DNA of 33,224 bases from Nocardia thailandica NBRC 100428. GTDB lineage: Bacteria > Actinomycetota > Actinomycetes > Mycobacteriales > Mycobacteriaceae. Position 1 is the stretch's first letter; each line of letters starts with the position of its first letter. The position numbers and the translations under genes are program-made. Positions 16,437 through 23,478 of the stretch are shown here, in pieces. The notes below the pieces were generated by a model. The model made no database searches, was not told the origin of the DNA, and saw only the letters and a list, made by a program, of their open reading frames with translations. The stretch is from the NCBI RefSeq assembly GCF_000308795.1, contig NZ_BAGK01000056.1, forward strand, positions 1-33,224. Reading direction: 5' to 3'.

Positions 16437-17228
16437 CTACCCGGCGCCGAACCGCTCGCGCAGGACGCGGGCGGTCTCGGCGTCGGCGGGCAGGAACGCC
16501 TCCAGGTGCAGCTCGGCCAGGGTCACGTCGGTGGCCGTGGCGAAGGAGGTCAGCGTGGTGATCAGACGCAGTTCCCCCTCGGGCGAGCGCAGGCGCAGCG
16601 GGGCCGCGAAGCCGAGGTGGCCGGGTTCGGGCCGGTCGGGCGGGAGACAGTCCTCGAGCATCGCGAGACGCTCCGCGAGCACCGGGTCGGGCCTGCGTTC
16701 GGCCTGCCGCCGCAGGCTCTCGACCACGTGCCTGCCCCATTCGGGCAGATTGCGCACCCGCGCCGCCACCCCCTCCGGGTGCAGCGCCAGCAGGTGCACG
16801 TCGATCGGCGGCGTGCGCAGATGCTCGGGCACGCCCTCGGTGAACAGGGCGAACGCGGCGTTCGCCGCGACGAGGGTGCCGTAGGGGCCGACGACCACCG
16901 CCGGATAGGGCATGTGCCCGTCGAGGATCGACCGCAGCGCGTCGTGGACCGGGGCGAGGTCGGCCGAGTCCAGCGCGTTCTCCGGGAAGGCGGGCGCGAA
17001 TCCCGCGGCGAGCAGCAGGTCGTTGCGGTCGCGCAGGTCCAGTTCGAGGGATTCGGCCAGCCGCAGCACCATCGCCCGGCCCGGCCGGGACCGGCCCTGC
17101 TCGAGAAAGCTGACGTGGCGCTGGCTGGTCTCGGTGCGGATCGCCAGCTCGAGCTGGCTGACCCGGCGCCGGGTGCGCCAGTCCCGGAGTCGCCGCGCGA
17201 AGCCGTCGCGGTGGAGCGTGGTCGTCAC
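16437..17228 (-). CDS. XRE-type regulator with MmyB-like ligand-binding domain
   Basis: 263 residues from GTG 17228. The helix-turn-helix is LRDWRTRRRVSQLELAIRTETSQRHVSFLEQGRSRPGR (about 13-50). The C-terminal part carries the MmyB-like PAS-type fold: YPAVVVGPYGTLVAANAAFALF, then VHLLALHPEGVAARVRNLPEWG and ELRLITTLTSFATATDVTLAELHLEAFLPAD. In actinomycetes such regulators commonly sit divergent to, and control, one small enzyme gene; here the neighbour is an NTF2-like protein. The 85-nt gap between them holds a perfect-arm palindrome. Longer in-frame starts reach 17336 but would run through that palindrome and into the divergent gene. Confidence 0.9.
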   Translation of the reverse strand: MTTTLHRDGFARRLRDWRTRRRVSQLELAIRTETSQRHVSFLEQGRSRPGRAMVLRLAESLELDLRDRNDLLLAAGFAPAFPENALDSADLAPVHDALRSILDGHMPYPAVVVGPYGTLVAANAAFALFTEGVPEHLRTPPIDVHLLALHPEGVAARVRNLPEWGRHVVESLRRQAERRPDPVLAERLAMLEDCLPPDRPEPGHLGFAAPLRLRSPEGELRLITTLTSFATATDVTLAELHLEAFLPADAETARVLRERFGAG

Positions 17229-17262
17229 CGGGCCAGTCAACCGCGCGCGGCGACGGCGCGCC

Positions 17263-17278
17263 ATTCCCTGCGGGGAAT
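17263..17278. promoter_or_regulatory. Palindrome between the XRE regulator and NTF2-like genes (candidate operator)
   Basis: ATTCCC and GGGAAT arms around TGCG, in the 85-nt divergent gap, flanked by GCGCG and CGCGC that extend the symmetry. An AT-containing island in very GC-rich surroundings. It fits a dimeric XRE regulator controlling both genes. Confidence 0.6.
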
Positions 17279-17313
17279 CGCGCGGTGCCCGACCGGGCGA
17301 CAGGCTGATCGGC

Positions 17314-17748
17314 ATGACGACCACCGAGCTCGACACCCTGATCCGCGACTACCTCGCCCTGTGGAACGAACCCGACCCCGTCGCGCGGCGCAACCTCATC
17401 GAGGCGGTGTGGCTGCCCGACGCCGTGGAGATCCTGGCCGACCCGCCCGAGGCGGTGCGGAAGTCCGCCGCCGAGCTCGCCTTCGCCGCGCCGGTCCTCA
17501 CCGTCCGCGGCCACGACGCGCTGGAGCGGCGCGTGCGCCGCGCCTACGAGATGTTCGTCGAGCCGGGCGAGTGCGTGTTCGCGCCCGACGGGCCCGCGCA
17601 GCCGCTGCCGGCGGGCACGGTCGCCGTGCCGTGGGCCATGGTCCGCCGGGCCGACGGCGCTCGCCAAGGGGGCGGGCTCACGGTGCTCGCGATGAGCGCG
17701 GACGGCCGGATCGCGGCGGATCACATGTTCGTCGACGGCTCCCGCTGA
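17314..17748 (+). CDS. NTF2-like/SnoaL-like small protein
   Basis: 144 residues. The N-terminus TTTELDTLIRDYLALWNEPDPVARRNLIEAVWLPDAVEI has the W-N-E-x-D-P and W-x-x-D-A signature of the SnoaL/NTF2 cone fold, and the later strands include GTVAVPWAMVRR and ADHMFVDG. Members bind or isomerise small hydrophobic compounds; the substrate here is unknown. The gene is divergent from the XRE/MmyB-like regulator and probably its target. Its last 28 nt overlap the end of the convergent PAP2 gene. Confidence 0.82.
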   Translation: MTTTELDTLIRDYLALWNEPDPVARRNLIEAVWLPDAVEILADPPEAVRKSAAELAFAAPVLTVRGHDALERRVRRAYEMFVEPGECVFAPDGPAQPLPAGTVAVPWAMVRRADGARQGGGLTVLAMSADGRIAADHMFVDGSR

Positions 17749-18452
17749 TCGGTGCCGCGCCACATGCCGCGCCGCCGGGACAGGCCGAACAGCGTGAGGC
17801 ACAGCGTCACCCAGGCGACGCCGATCAGCACGCCGGCCAGCACGTCGGTGGCCCAGTGCACGCCCAGGTACAGCCGCGAGAGCCCGATGCCGAGCACGAA
17901 CGCCACCGCGCAGGCCGCGGCGGCCGCGCGGAGCGAGGGCCGGGCGATCCGGCTGATCAGCACGGTCGCCACGATCCCGGTCACCACCGTCGTGCCGAGC
18001 GCGTGTCCCGACGGATACGACAGGCTGTTCTCCACGACGAGCCTGGTCTGTTCCGGCGGCCGGGTCCGTCCTGCCAGGTGCTTGCACGCCGGTACGAGGA
18101 TCGCGGCCCCCAGCGCGGTGACCGCGACCAGCGCCGCCGTCGGCCACTCCCGCCGCCACGCGAACCACAGCACGGTGCCCACCGCGAGCGCGGTCATGGC
18201 GACGGCGCCGCCGAGATCGGTGAACACCCGCACGGCCGAGGTCATCGCCCCGCCGCGATGCCCGACCATCCAGTCGAGCACCCCCTGATCCACCCCGGTC
18301 GGCCCGCCCGCGGTGGCGACGCACACGGTGAGCACCGCGACCCCGGCCAGCGCCGCACCGATCACCGCCGCGGCCACCCCCACGCGCGGCGCGGGCACGC
18401 CGGGAGCGGGGTCGTCGATCTTCGGATCCGGACGCGCGATGCTCGTGGTCAT
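17721..18452 (-). CDS. PAP2-family membrane phosphatase
   Basis: 243 residues, six hydrophobic segments. The three phosphatase motifs are intact: K-x6-RP in KHLAGRTRPP, PSGH in SYPSGHALGTT, and SR-x5-H-x3-D in SRLYLGVHWATD. These form an extracytoplasmic active site acting on lipid phosphates such as phosphatidate or polyprenyl diphosphate. The N-terminal part is longer than minimal PAP2 proteins, with a first helix at about 26-48. Start ATG 18452; upstream in-frame codons to 18653 look like untranslated leader. A CAATCT -10-like box ends 7 nt before the ATG. Confidence 0.9.
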   Translation of the reverse strand: MTTSIARPDPKIDDPAPGVPAPRVGVAAAVIGAALAGVAVLTVCVATAGGPTGVDQGVLDWMVGHRGGAMTSAVRVFTDLGGAVAMTALAVGTVLWFAWRREWPTAALVAVTALGAAILVPACKHLAGRTRPPEQTRLVVENSLSYPSGHALGTTVVTGIVATVLISRIARPSLRAAAAACAVAFVLGIGLSRLYLGVHWATDVLAGVLIGVAWVTLCLTLFGLSRRRGMWRGTDQREPSTNM

Positions 18453-18793
18453 AGCTACCAGATTGCCAGGTGCTCCGAAGTGAGTCCTATTCGACCGGTA
18501 TGTCCACTTCTGTGCTCGATCGTGGCAAAACTCGCAAATGCCGCGCAATGAGCGCGTCCTCCACCGGCTGTCGGCGCGCGGCTCCACAACCACTGGCCGA
18601 GCGGCCACTTCGACCATGGGTGCGGGAAACCGCACCCCCAGCCACCTCCGCACGGTGGATCGAGGTGTCGGGACGAGCGCCCGCTGCCCGCCGTGCCGGG
18701 CGAGCCTCCCGGATGACCGATTGAGTTCGACGGGCGGCCCGATGCGGGGTCGGACTGGGGCCTACTCGCCTTCGGGTCCACGGGTTCGCGGAC
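18453..18793. other. Non-coding stretch with strong hairpins
   Basis: About 340 nt without a convincing gene, upstream of the PAP2 gene and downstream of the repeat-protein gene (both leftward). The first 90 nt are relatively AT-rich and probably hold the PAP2 promoter. Between 18580 and 18660 several stems occur: TGGCC/GGCCA, a perfect 8-bp stem with a GAAA tetraloop at 18618-18637, and CCACC/GGTGG. Frames open across it are arginine/serine-rich and lack family features. Confidence 0.5.
18618..18637 (+). terminator. 8-bp hairpin with GAAA tetraloop
   Basis: GGGTGCGG and CCGCACCC pair perfectly around GAAA on the plus strand. It could be a terminator for the leftward repeat-protein transcript or part of a structured RNA. 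There is no T run on either side. Confidence 0.35.
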
Positions 18794-18980
18794 GTCGACC
18801 CGGAAGCGGTCGGACTACCGGGCGTCGCGCCCGGGGCGGTGGACGCATCCGGCGTCGGGCGGGTCGTGCCCGACGCGCAGGCTGCCGCATCGGGCGCGCT
18901 GGACGCGCCGAATGCCGGACCGATCGTGCCGGCCGATCCGTGCCCGTCGGCGGTCGCCCTGGTGCCGTCGGCTCCGGGGT
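18762..18980. repeat. Second, frame-shifted copy of the repeat-protein gene's 3' end
   Basis: The sequence from 18762 to about 18883 matches 18981 to about 19110: both begin CTACTCGSCTTCGGGT, then share GAAGCGGTCGGACTACCG and GGTCGTGCCCGACGC. Five degenerate 30-bp units run from 18794 to 18943. Translated leftward in its own frame it gives SGTTRPTPDAS and GSPTASGSTSANP, parallel to SGTTRPTPGAA and GSPTASGPTSANP at the end of the intact gene, but it lies beyond that gene's stop and out of frame. An 8-nt length difference separates the two tails. Confidence 0.75.
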
Positions 18981-19862
18981 CTACTCGGCTTCGGGTGTGG
19001 GGGAGGACGGGTTCGCCGACGTCGGCCCGGAAGCGGTCGGACTACCGGACGTCGCGCCCGGGGCGTCGGCCGCACCCGGCGTCGGACGGGTCGTGCCCGA
19101 CGCACCGGATGTCGGACCGGCCGTGCCGGCCGTGCCGGCTGTCGGACCGGGCGTGCTGGACCCACCGGATGTTGGGCCGGCCGTGCCGGACGCGCCGGTA
19201 GCCGGACCGGGGGTGGCCGACGTGCCCGATGCCGCACCGGGCGTAGCGGATGTACCGGGCGCCGCACCGGGCGTAGCGGATGTGCCCGGCGCCGCACCGG
19301 GCGTAGCGGATGTGCCCTGCGCCGCACCCGGCGTAGTGGACCCACCCGAGGCCGGGCCAGGCGTGGCCGGCACCCCGGAGGCGGGGCCGGCCGTGCCGGA
19401 GCCCCCGCCGGCTGTCTCGCCGGGGGTGGACGGGTCCGCGCCGACGGCAGGGGTGTCGGCTGTGGCCGATGTCGCGTCGCCGGCCGAGGCCGAGGCGCTG
19501 GGTGGCGCGGCCTCGCCGGTGGTCGGCGGGCTGTCCGGTGTCGAATCCCCGGTGGCCTCACCGGTGGTGCCGGGTGCACCGTCGGAGACGGAGGTGCCCG
19601 CGTTGTCCGCGGGAGCCGCATCCCCGGCGCCCGCGGGTTCGGCCTCGAAGGGTTCCACATTCCCGGCCGCGTCGCGCGTGCCCGCGGATTTCTCGATGGC
19701 GTCGGCGAGGGCGCGGACCGAGGGCCAGGTGCGCGCGGGTTCGGCGTCGATATTGCCGATGGTGTACCAGGATTCGGTGCCGCGATAGCGGACCTTGCCG
19801 TGACCGGTGTCGTCCAGGGTGACGTCGAGTTCGCCCGACACCGTCCCTTCCTCATCGGTCAT
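18981..19862 (-). CDS. Ala/Pro/Gly/Thr-rich decapeptide-repeat protein of unknown function
   Basis: 293 residues from the first ATG. Residues 1 to about 65 look like a folded domain (GELDVTLDDTGHGKVRYRG, ESWYTIGNIDAEPARTWPSVRALADAIEKSAG). The rest is low-complexity, first Ser/Ala/Glu/Asp-mixed, then 13 decapeptides of the type PGAAPGTSAT ending SSPTPEAE. There is no signal peptide or membrane helix, and I recognise no family. It follows the HNH nuclease gene on the same strand. The frame stays open and protein-like (IEIIEIVPDTAV) back to 19898, where an ATA codon sits 5 nt after AGGAGAG, so the true start may be non-canonical and 12 codons earlier. Other frames are also open here because of the repeats, so the call rests on the N-terminal domain. 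Confidence 0.6.
   Translation of the reverse strand: MTDEEGTVSGELDVTLDDTGHGKVRYRGTESWYTIGNIDAEPARTWPSVRALADAIEKSAGTRDAAGNVEPFEAEPAGAGDAAPADNAGTSVSDGAPGTTGEATGDSTPDSPPTTGEAAPPSASASAGDATSATADTPAVGADPSTPGETAGGGSGTAGPASGVPATPGPASGGSTTPGAAQGTSATPGAAPGTSATPGAAPGTSATPGAASGTSATPGPATGASGTAGPTSGGSSTPGPTAGTAGTAGPTSGASGTTRPTPGAADAPGATSGSPTASGPTSANPSSPTPEAE
19021..19410 (-). repeat. 13 x 30-bp tandem repeat encoding decapeptides
   Basis: Thirteen consecutive units with an exact 30-nt period and no indel. The three central units (19231-19320) share the first 20 bases GCCGCACCGGGCGTAGCGGA and differ only near their ends; outer units are increasingly diverged. Because the period is a multiple of three, the reading frame survives unit gain or loss. 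The gradient of similarity suggests recent expansion from the centre. Confidence 0.9.
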
Positions 19863-19894
19863 GACGGCGGTGTCGGGGACGATCTCGATGATTT

Positions 19895-20677
19895 CTATTT
19901 GAACTCTCCTCGGCGTTGGCAGTCGTCGACTGCGGCGCGCAGGGCGGTGTGTTCGGCGGAATCCACGGTCAATGCGTACTTTAGCTTCACGCCGATGTAG
20001 TGCTCGACATAGACGCACCGGAAATTGCCCGGCGGAAGATAATTCGCGGCGTCCTGATCACCCTTGGAGCGATTGGCCGACGGGTCGGCGGCGACGAGAT
20101 TGAGCGCGTCGTTGGCGATGCGGCGGCGGGTGTCCTCGTCGCGGTCGGCCGCGCCGGAGCGCCATGCCTCGGCCAGCGCGACGATGTGCTCCGCGTCGAC
20201 CTTGGCCGGATCGGTGATGAACTTGTACGGGCCGAGCTTGCCGGTCTTCTTGTCGATGAAGCCGTAGTGGTCCTGCCAGCCGCCGCCGGAGCCGACGGTG
20301 AGCGCGCAGGTCTTGGGGTCGAGGGTGACCTTGCCGGTCGCGTCGCGCAGCATCATGACGTCGCGGCTGGTGCACTTGGCGTATTGGGCCATCTCGGTGC
20401 CGAACCCGTGCTCGGGCTTGTTGGTGTCCCAGTGCGGGAACTTCTCGCGGCTGTAGCCGGTCATGGGGCCCTCGGTGGCGACGACGAGCTTGCCGAGCTG
20501 GTCGGCGATCTCGCGGCCGGAGGCGCTGGCGGCGGCGGCGGGGCCGGGGCCGGAGGTGTCGGAGACCTTGTCCGACAGGGAATAACCGAGCGTCAGGATG
20601 ATCGCCAGGACGAGGGCGCCGCCGACGGCCAGCAGCGTGCGTCCGGTCGGCGAGGACCGGAACTCCGACAGTTTCAT
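19895..20677 (-). CDS. Membrane-anchored HNH endonuclease family protein
   Basis: 260 residues. A short basic N-terminus and a membrane helix (about 15-33) act as signal anchor, followed by an alanine linker and an extracytoplasmic nuclease domain. The domain has YSREKFPHWD near 75-84, then the HNH-type core DAEHIVALAEAW (H164) and NDALNLVAADPSANRSKGD (N189, N193, N202), as in the DUF1524-related secreted HNH proteins of actinobacteria. Four cysteines (C102, C124, C221, C253) could form two disulfides outside the cell. It probably degrades DNA, for nutrient use or competition. Its stop overlaps the open frame leading into the repeat-protein gene; start ATG 20677. Confidence 0.88.
   Translation of the reverse strand: MKLSEFRSSPTGRTLLAVGGALVLAIILTLGYSLSDKVSDTSGPGPAAAASASGREIADQLGKLVVATEGPMTGYSREKFPHWDTNKPEHGFGTEMAQYAKCTSRDVMMLRDATGKVTLDPKTCALTVGSGGGWQDHYGFIDKKTGKLGPYKFITDPAKVDAEHIVALAEAWRSGAADRDEDTRRRIANDALNLVAADPSANRSKGDQDAANYLPPGNFRCVYVEHYIGVKLKYALTVDSAEHTALRAAVDDCQRRGEFK
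19896..19910 (-). promoter_or_regulatory. Ribosome site without a standard start codon
   Basis: On the minus strand AGGAGAG is followed 5 nt later by ATA (19898-19896) in the frame of the repeat-protein gene; the HNH stop TAG overlaps it. The first ATG in that frame is 36 nt further on and has no ribosome site of its own. It may mark a rare ATA/ATC start, or a -1 ribosome shift from the HNH frame. Confidence 0.35.
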
Positions 20678-20981
20678 GCGCGCACCCCGCGGTTTCCGGA
20701 CCCGAACTGGTACTTCATCTCACTCACCGACCCTCGACGAACATTCAACCGGCACAACCTATCGACCGAGGTCGGCTCCGTAACCGATTGTCCCGTATGA
20801 GGTTCGGCACAGGATAGGGCAAACCCGGAGCCAGGGAATAGCGTTCGGCTATCAGGCGAGGTCGCTCGGCGTTTCGCGCCCGTCGACGGGAGGTGACGCG
20901 GATCACATCGCGATCCTGTCCGGATCGGGCCGTCGCGCGCGTCCAACCGGATGACCGACACGGAACCGGAAGGACCAGATC
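20678..20981. other. Divergent intergenic region, HNH nuclease/haloalkane dehalogenase
   Basis: 304 nt without a credible gene; a 95-codon leftward frame here overlaps the HNH start and has no family features. It must hold the promoters of both divergent genes. GGATC/GATCC spaced by 7 nt at 20900-20916 is the only symmetry noted near the dehalogenase. GAAGGA eight nt before ATG 20982 is that gene's ribosome site. Confidence 0.5.
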
Positions 20982-21863
20982 ATGCACACCGTCGACGTTC
21001 TCGACTCGTTCCTCGCCTACCACGACGCGGGTGCCGGCACCCGGCCCGTGGTGTTCCTGCAAAGCAACCCCACGAGTTCCCACCTCTGGCGCGACGTCCT
21101 GCCGCACGTCACCCCGCACGCCCGCTGCCTGGCGCCGGATCTCGTCGGGATGGGCGCCTCGGGCAAGCCGGACATCGCCTACCGCCTCGACGACCACGCC
21201 CGCTACCTCGACGCCTGGTTCGACGCGCTCGGCCTGGACGAGGTGGTGCTGGTCGGTCACGACTGGGGCGGCGCGCTGGCCATGGATTTCGGAGCCCGTC
21301 ACCCCGGCAGGGTCGCCGGAATCGCGCTCGTCGAAACCTTTCTGCGCCCGCTGACCTACGCCGAGCTGCCCGAACGGGCCGCGCGGATGTTCCGGTTGTT
21401 CCGTTCCCCGGAGGGGGAGCGGGCGGTGCTGGAGGAGAACATGTTCATCGAATACAACCTGCCCACCCTGCTTCCGCACCTGCCCGAGGCCGATCTTGCC
21501 GTCTATCGCGCGCCGTATCCGACCCCGGCCTCGCGGGCGCCGATGCTGGCCTGGGCCAGGGAGTTCCCCCTCGAGGGCGAGCCCGCCGACGTGGTGGCGC
21601 GGATCGAGCGCTACGGCGCGTGGATGGCGGGGTCGGCGGGGGTGCCCAAGCTGTTGATGACCGTGGAACCGGCGATCGGGCTCGGCGGCGCCGCGGTGAT
21701 CGACTGGGCCGCACGGACCTTCGCCGACCTCGTGGTCGAGCCGGTGGGCACCGGATCTCATCACGCGCCGGAGGACCGGCCCGAGGCCATCGGCCGGGCG
21801 GTGGCGCGCTGGCTGCGCGGGCACGCCCTCGTCGCGCCGGTCGCGCGGCGGACGGCGCCGTGA
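20982..21863 (+). CDS. Haloalkane dehalogenase (HLD-II type)
   Basis: 293-residue alpha/beta hydrolase that replaces a halogen on an alkane carbon with hydroxyl. The nucleophile elbow GHDWGGA gives D94, with W95 as one halide-binding residue; N29 in QSNPTSSHLWRDVLPHV is the other. E118 (ALVETFLRPL) matches the catalytic acid position of Rhodococcus DhaA, and H260 in SHHAPEDRP the catalytic histidine, so the Asp-His-Glu triad and Asn/Trp halide site of subfamily II are all present. Cytosolic. The following sigma factor gene starts 18 nt after its stop (an alternative GTG overlaps it), so the two are probably cotranscribed. Confidence 0.9.
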   Translation: MHTVDVLDSFLAYHDAGAGTRPVVFLQSNPTSSHLWRDVLPHVTPHARCLAPDLVGMGASGKPDIAYRLDDHARYLDAWFDALGLDEVVLVGHDWGGALAMDFGARHPGRVAGIALVETFLRPLTYAELPERAARMFRLFRSPEGERAVLEENMFIEYNLPTLLPHLPEADLAVYRAPYPTPASRAPMLAWAREFPLEGEPADVVARIERYGAWMAGSAGVPKLLMTVEPAIGLGGAAVIDWAARTFADLVVEPVGTGSHHAPEDRPEAIGRAVARWLRGHALVAPVARRTAP

Positions 21864-21868
21864 CCGGG

Positions 21869-21874
21869 GACAAT
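21869..21874 (+). promoter_or_regulatory. -10-like box of the ECF sigma gene
   Basis: GACAAT ending 6 nt before GTG 21881, parallel to CACAAT before rph. It would make the sigma factor message leaderless and independent of the dehalogenase transcript. Confidence 0.35.
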
Positions 21875-21880
21875 GGCCGG

Positions 21881-22723
21881 GTGACCACCGTGGACCCGGC
21901 CGAGCGCGACCTGGTGCGGCGCGCCGTCGACGGGGACCAGCGGGCGCTGACCGAGGTGGTGGAACGCCTGCGGGATCCCCTCTACCGGCTGGCGTTGCGG
22001 ATGACGGGTCGTCCCGCCGACGCCGAGGACGCCGTCCAGGAGATCCTGGTCCGCGTGCTGACCCGGCTCTCCACCTGGCGCGCCGAGGCGGCGCTGACCA
22101 CCTGGGCGTACCGGGTTGGCGCGAACTACCTGATCTCCCTGCACCGCCGGTCGGCGCAGGAGGAGGCGCGGCTCGGCCTCGACGATTTCGGCGCGGACCT
22201 GCGCGAGGGCCTGGCCGCGGCCGATCATCGCGGGCCCGAGGCCACGCTGCTGGCCGAGGAGGTCCGGCTGACCTGCACCCAGGCGATGCTGCAATGCCTG
22301 AGCCGGGAGGAGCGGGTGGCGTTCGTGCTGGTCGACCTGTTCGGGTTGTCGGCGGCCGACGCGGCCTGGGTGCTCGACATCACGCCGGAGGCGTTCCGGA
22401 AACGCGGGGAGCGGGCCAGGGCGCGGCTCGGCGCGTTCCTGCGCTCGTCGTGCGGTGTGGCCGAGCGGTCGGCGCCGTGCCGCTGCCGCCGCCGGATCCG
22501 CCGCGCCGTCGAGCTCGGCCGGATCGACCCGGCGGCGCCGGTGTACGCGCGGCACTCGGTCACGCCGGGCGGGCGCACGGTGGAAGAGGCCGCCGCGCAA
22601 CTGGGTCGGCTGCGCGACGTGGCGGCGGTCATCGCGGCGCACCCGGATTACGCCGCGCCGGAGGACCGCGTCGCGGCGGTCACGCGGGTGCTGCGGTCGG
22701 GCCGGTTCCCGCTGCTGGACTGA
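21881..22723 (+). CDS. ECF-type sigma factor with cysteine-rich C-terminal extension
   Basis: 280 residues. Region 2 is YRLALRMTGRPADAEDAVQEILVRVLTRLSTWR with the WAYRVGANYLI segment; region 4 is CLSREERVAFVLVDLFGLSAADAAWVLDITPEAFRKRGERARARL. After region 4 comes an extension of about 95 residues starting SSCGVAERSAPCRCRRRI, a Cys-x-x...Cys-x-Cys pattern also found in a class of actinobacterial ECF factors, then an Ala/Arg helix-rich end. There is no anti-sigma gene beside it, so the tail may regulate the factor itself, perhaps by metal or redox. Start could be GTG 21881 or GTG 21860, which overlaps the dehalogenase stop; I prefer 21881. Confidence 0.85.
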   Translation: MTTVDPAERDLVRRAVDGDQRALTEVVERLRDPLYRLALRMTGRPADAEDAVQEILVRVLTRLSTWRAEAALTTWAYRVGANYLISLHRRSAQEEARLGLDDFGADLREGLAAADHRGPEATLLAEEVRLTCTQAMLQCLSREERVAFVLVDLFGLSAADAAWVLDITPEAFRKRGERARARLGAFLRSSCGVAERSAPCRCRRRIRRAVELGRIDPAAPVYARHSVTPGGRTVEEAAAQLGRLRDVAAVIAAHPDYAAPEDRVAAVTRVLRSGRFPLLD

Positions 22724-22730
22724 CCCGCGG

Positions 22731-23384
22731 TCAGTCGGGCATGGGACCGTCCTCGGGCGGGATGCCGGTGTCGAGGAAGTGGATCAGCCGGGCGATGCGC
22801 ACGGTGTGGTCGGCGCAGCGCTGTAGCTGGCTGCCGAGGAGTGCGAGATCGACCGCGGCCCCGGTCGTCTGGTCGGCGCCGGGATCGGTCAGGACCGCGC
22901 GCAGCTCGGTGACCAGGGAATCCATGGTGGCCGAACCGGTTTCGTCGGCGTCGATGCGGCCGGTCGCCACGCCGCGCCCGATCCGCGCCACCGCGGCCGC
23001 GGCCAGCGTGCTCATGGCCAGCAGCACCGGCAGGACGGGTGCGGTCGCCACCGGCGCGGGGTGGGCCCGATAGACGTACTGCCCTGCGGTTTCCGCGCGC
23101 CTGCCGATCCGCGACAGTTCCCCGGCGATCTGGATCGCGGTCACCACGTGCCGGAGATCACGGGCGACCGGCGCCTGCAGCGCGAGCAGGGCCATCGTGC
23201 GCGATTCGCACGCGGCGAACATCTGCTGCAGCCGTTCGTCGAGCGCGAAAACCTCGTAGGTGGCGGCGAGATCGGCGCCGGCCAGCGCGTCGGTGAGACG
23301 CTGCGTGGCGTCGTGAGCAAGTCGCGCCATCGTTGTCAGGTCGTTCGACAAGGCGACGAGCTCGAGGGTGAACTGGGTCCGCAC
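22731..23384 (-). CDS. PhoU-like phosphate signalling protein
   Basis: 217 residues from GTG 23384. It begins RTQFTLELVALSNDLTTMARLAHDATQRLTDALAGADL, then ALLALQAPVARDLRHVVTAIQIAGELSRIGRRAE, the paired three-helix-bundle pattern of PhoU, and ends with HTVRIARLIHFLDTGIPPEDG. In bacteria PhoU links the Pst phosphate transporter to the sensor kinase; M. tuberculosis has PhoY1/PhoY2 of the same size. No pst genes lie nearby, so this is a stand-alone copy. The metal-binding E/D-x-x-x-D motif is poorly conserved (ADHTVRIA keeps one). It diverges from the ion exchanger gene and converges on the ECF gene with a 7-nt gap. Confidence 0.88.
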   Translation of the reverse strand: MRTQFTLELVALSNDLTTMARLAHDATQRLTDALAGADLAATYEVFALDERLQQMFAACESRTMALLALQAPVARDLRHVVTAIQIAGELSRIGRRAETAGQYVYRAHPAPVATAPVLPVLLAMSTLAAAAVARIGRGVATGRIDADETGSATMDSLVTELRAVLTDPGADQTTGAAVDLALLGSQLQRCADHTVRIARLIHFLDTGIPPEDGPMPD

Positions 23385-23478
23385 GGTCGTGAATTCTTCC
23401 CCATGACGGCGTCCCGCGGGAATCTCTCGGCCAGGCAAAATACGGTCAAATCGGACATCTGGGCCCGGGCCTGGGACG

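Noticed and set aside
18585..18640. tRNA-like segment (GGCCGAGCGGCCA and a T-arm-like stem)
   Set aside because: The D-arm-like and T-arm-like pieces are too close together, and no anticodon arm, acceptor stem or TTCGA loop can be drawn.
19021..19410. Tandem 30-bp units as a CRISPR array
   Set aside because: Units are contiguous with no spacers, graded in similarity and in frame; no cas genes nearby.
18538..19788. Plus-strand frame of GVADVPGAAP repeats
   Set aside because: The 30-bp repeat leaves several frames open on both strands. Only the leftward frame continues into a non-repetitive, protein-like N-terminal domain.
19895..19913. Classical -1 frameshift heptamer at the HNH stop
   Set aside because: The sequence at the junction (GTTCAAATAG) is not an X XXY YYZ slippery site, so frameshifting is only one weak option and is kept as a question rather than a feature.
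20674..20961. 95-codon minus-strand frame in the HNH/dehalogenase gap
   Set aside because: It overlaps the HNH start, has no ribosome site and no family features.
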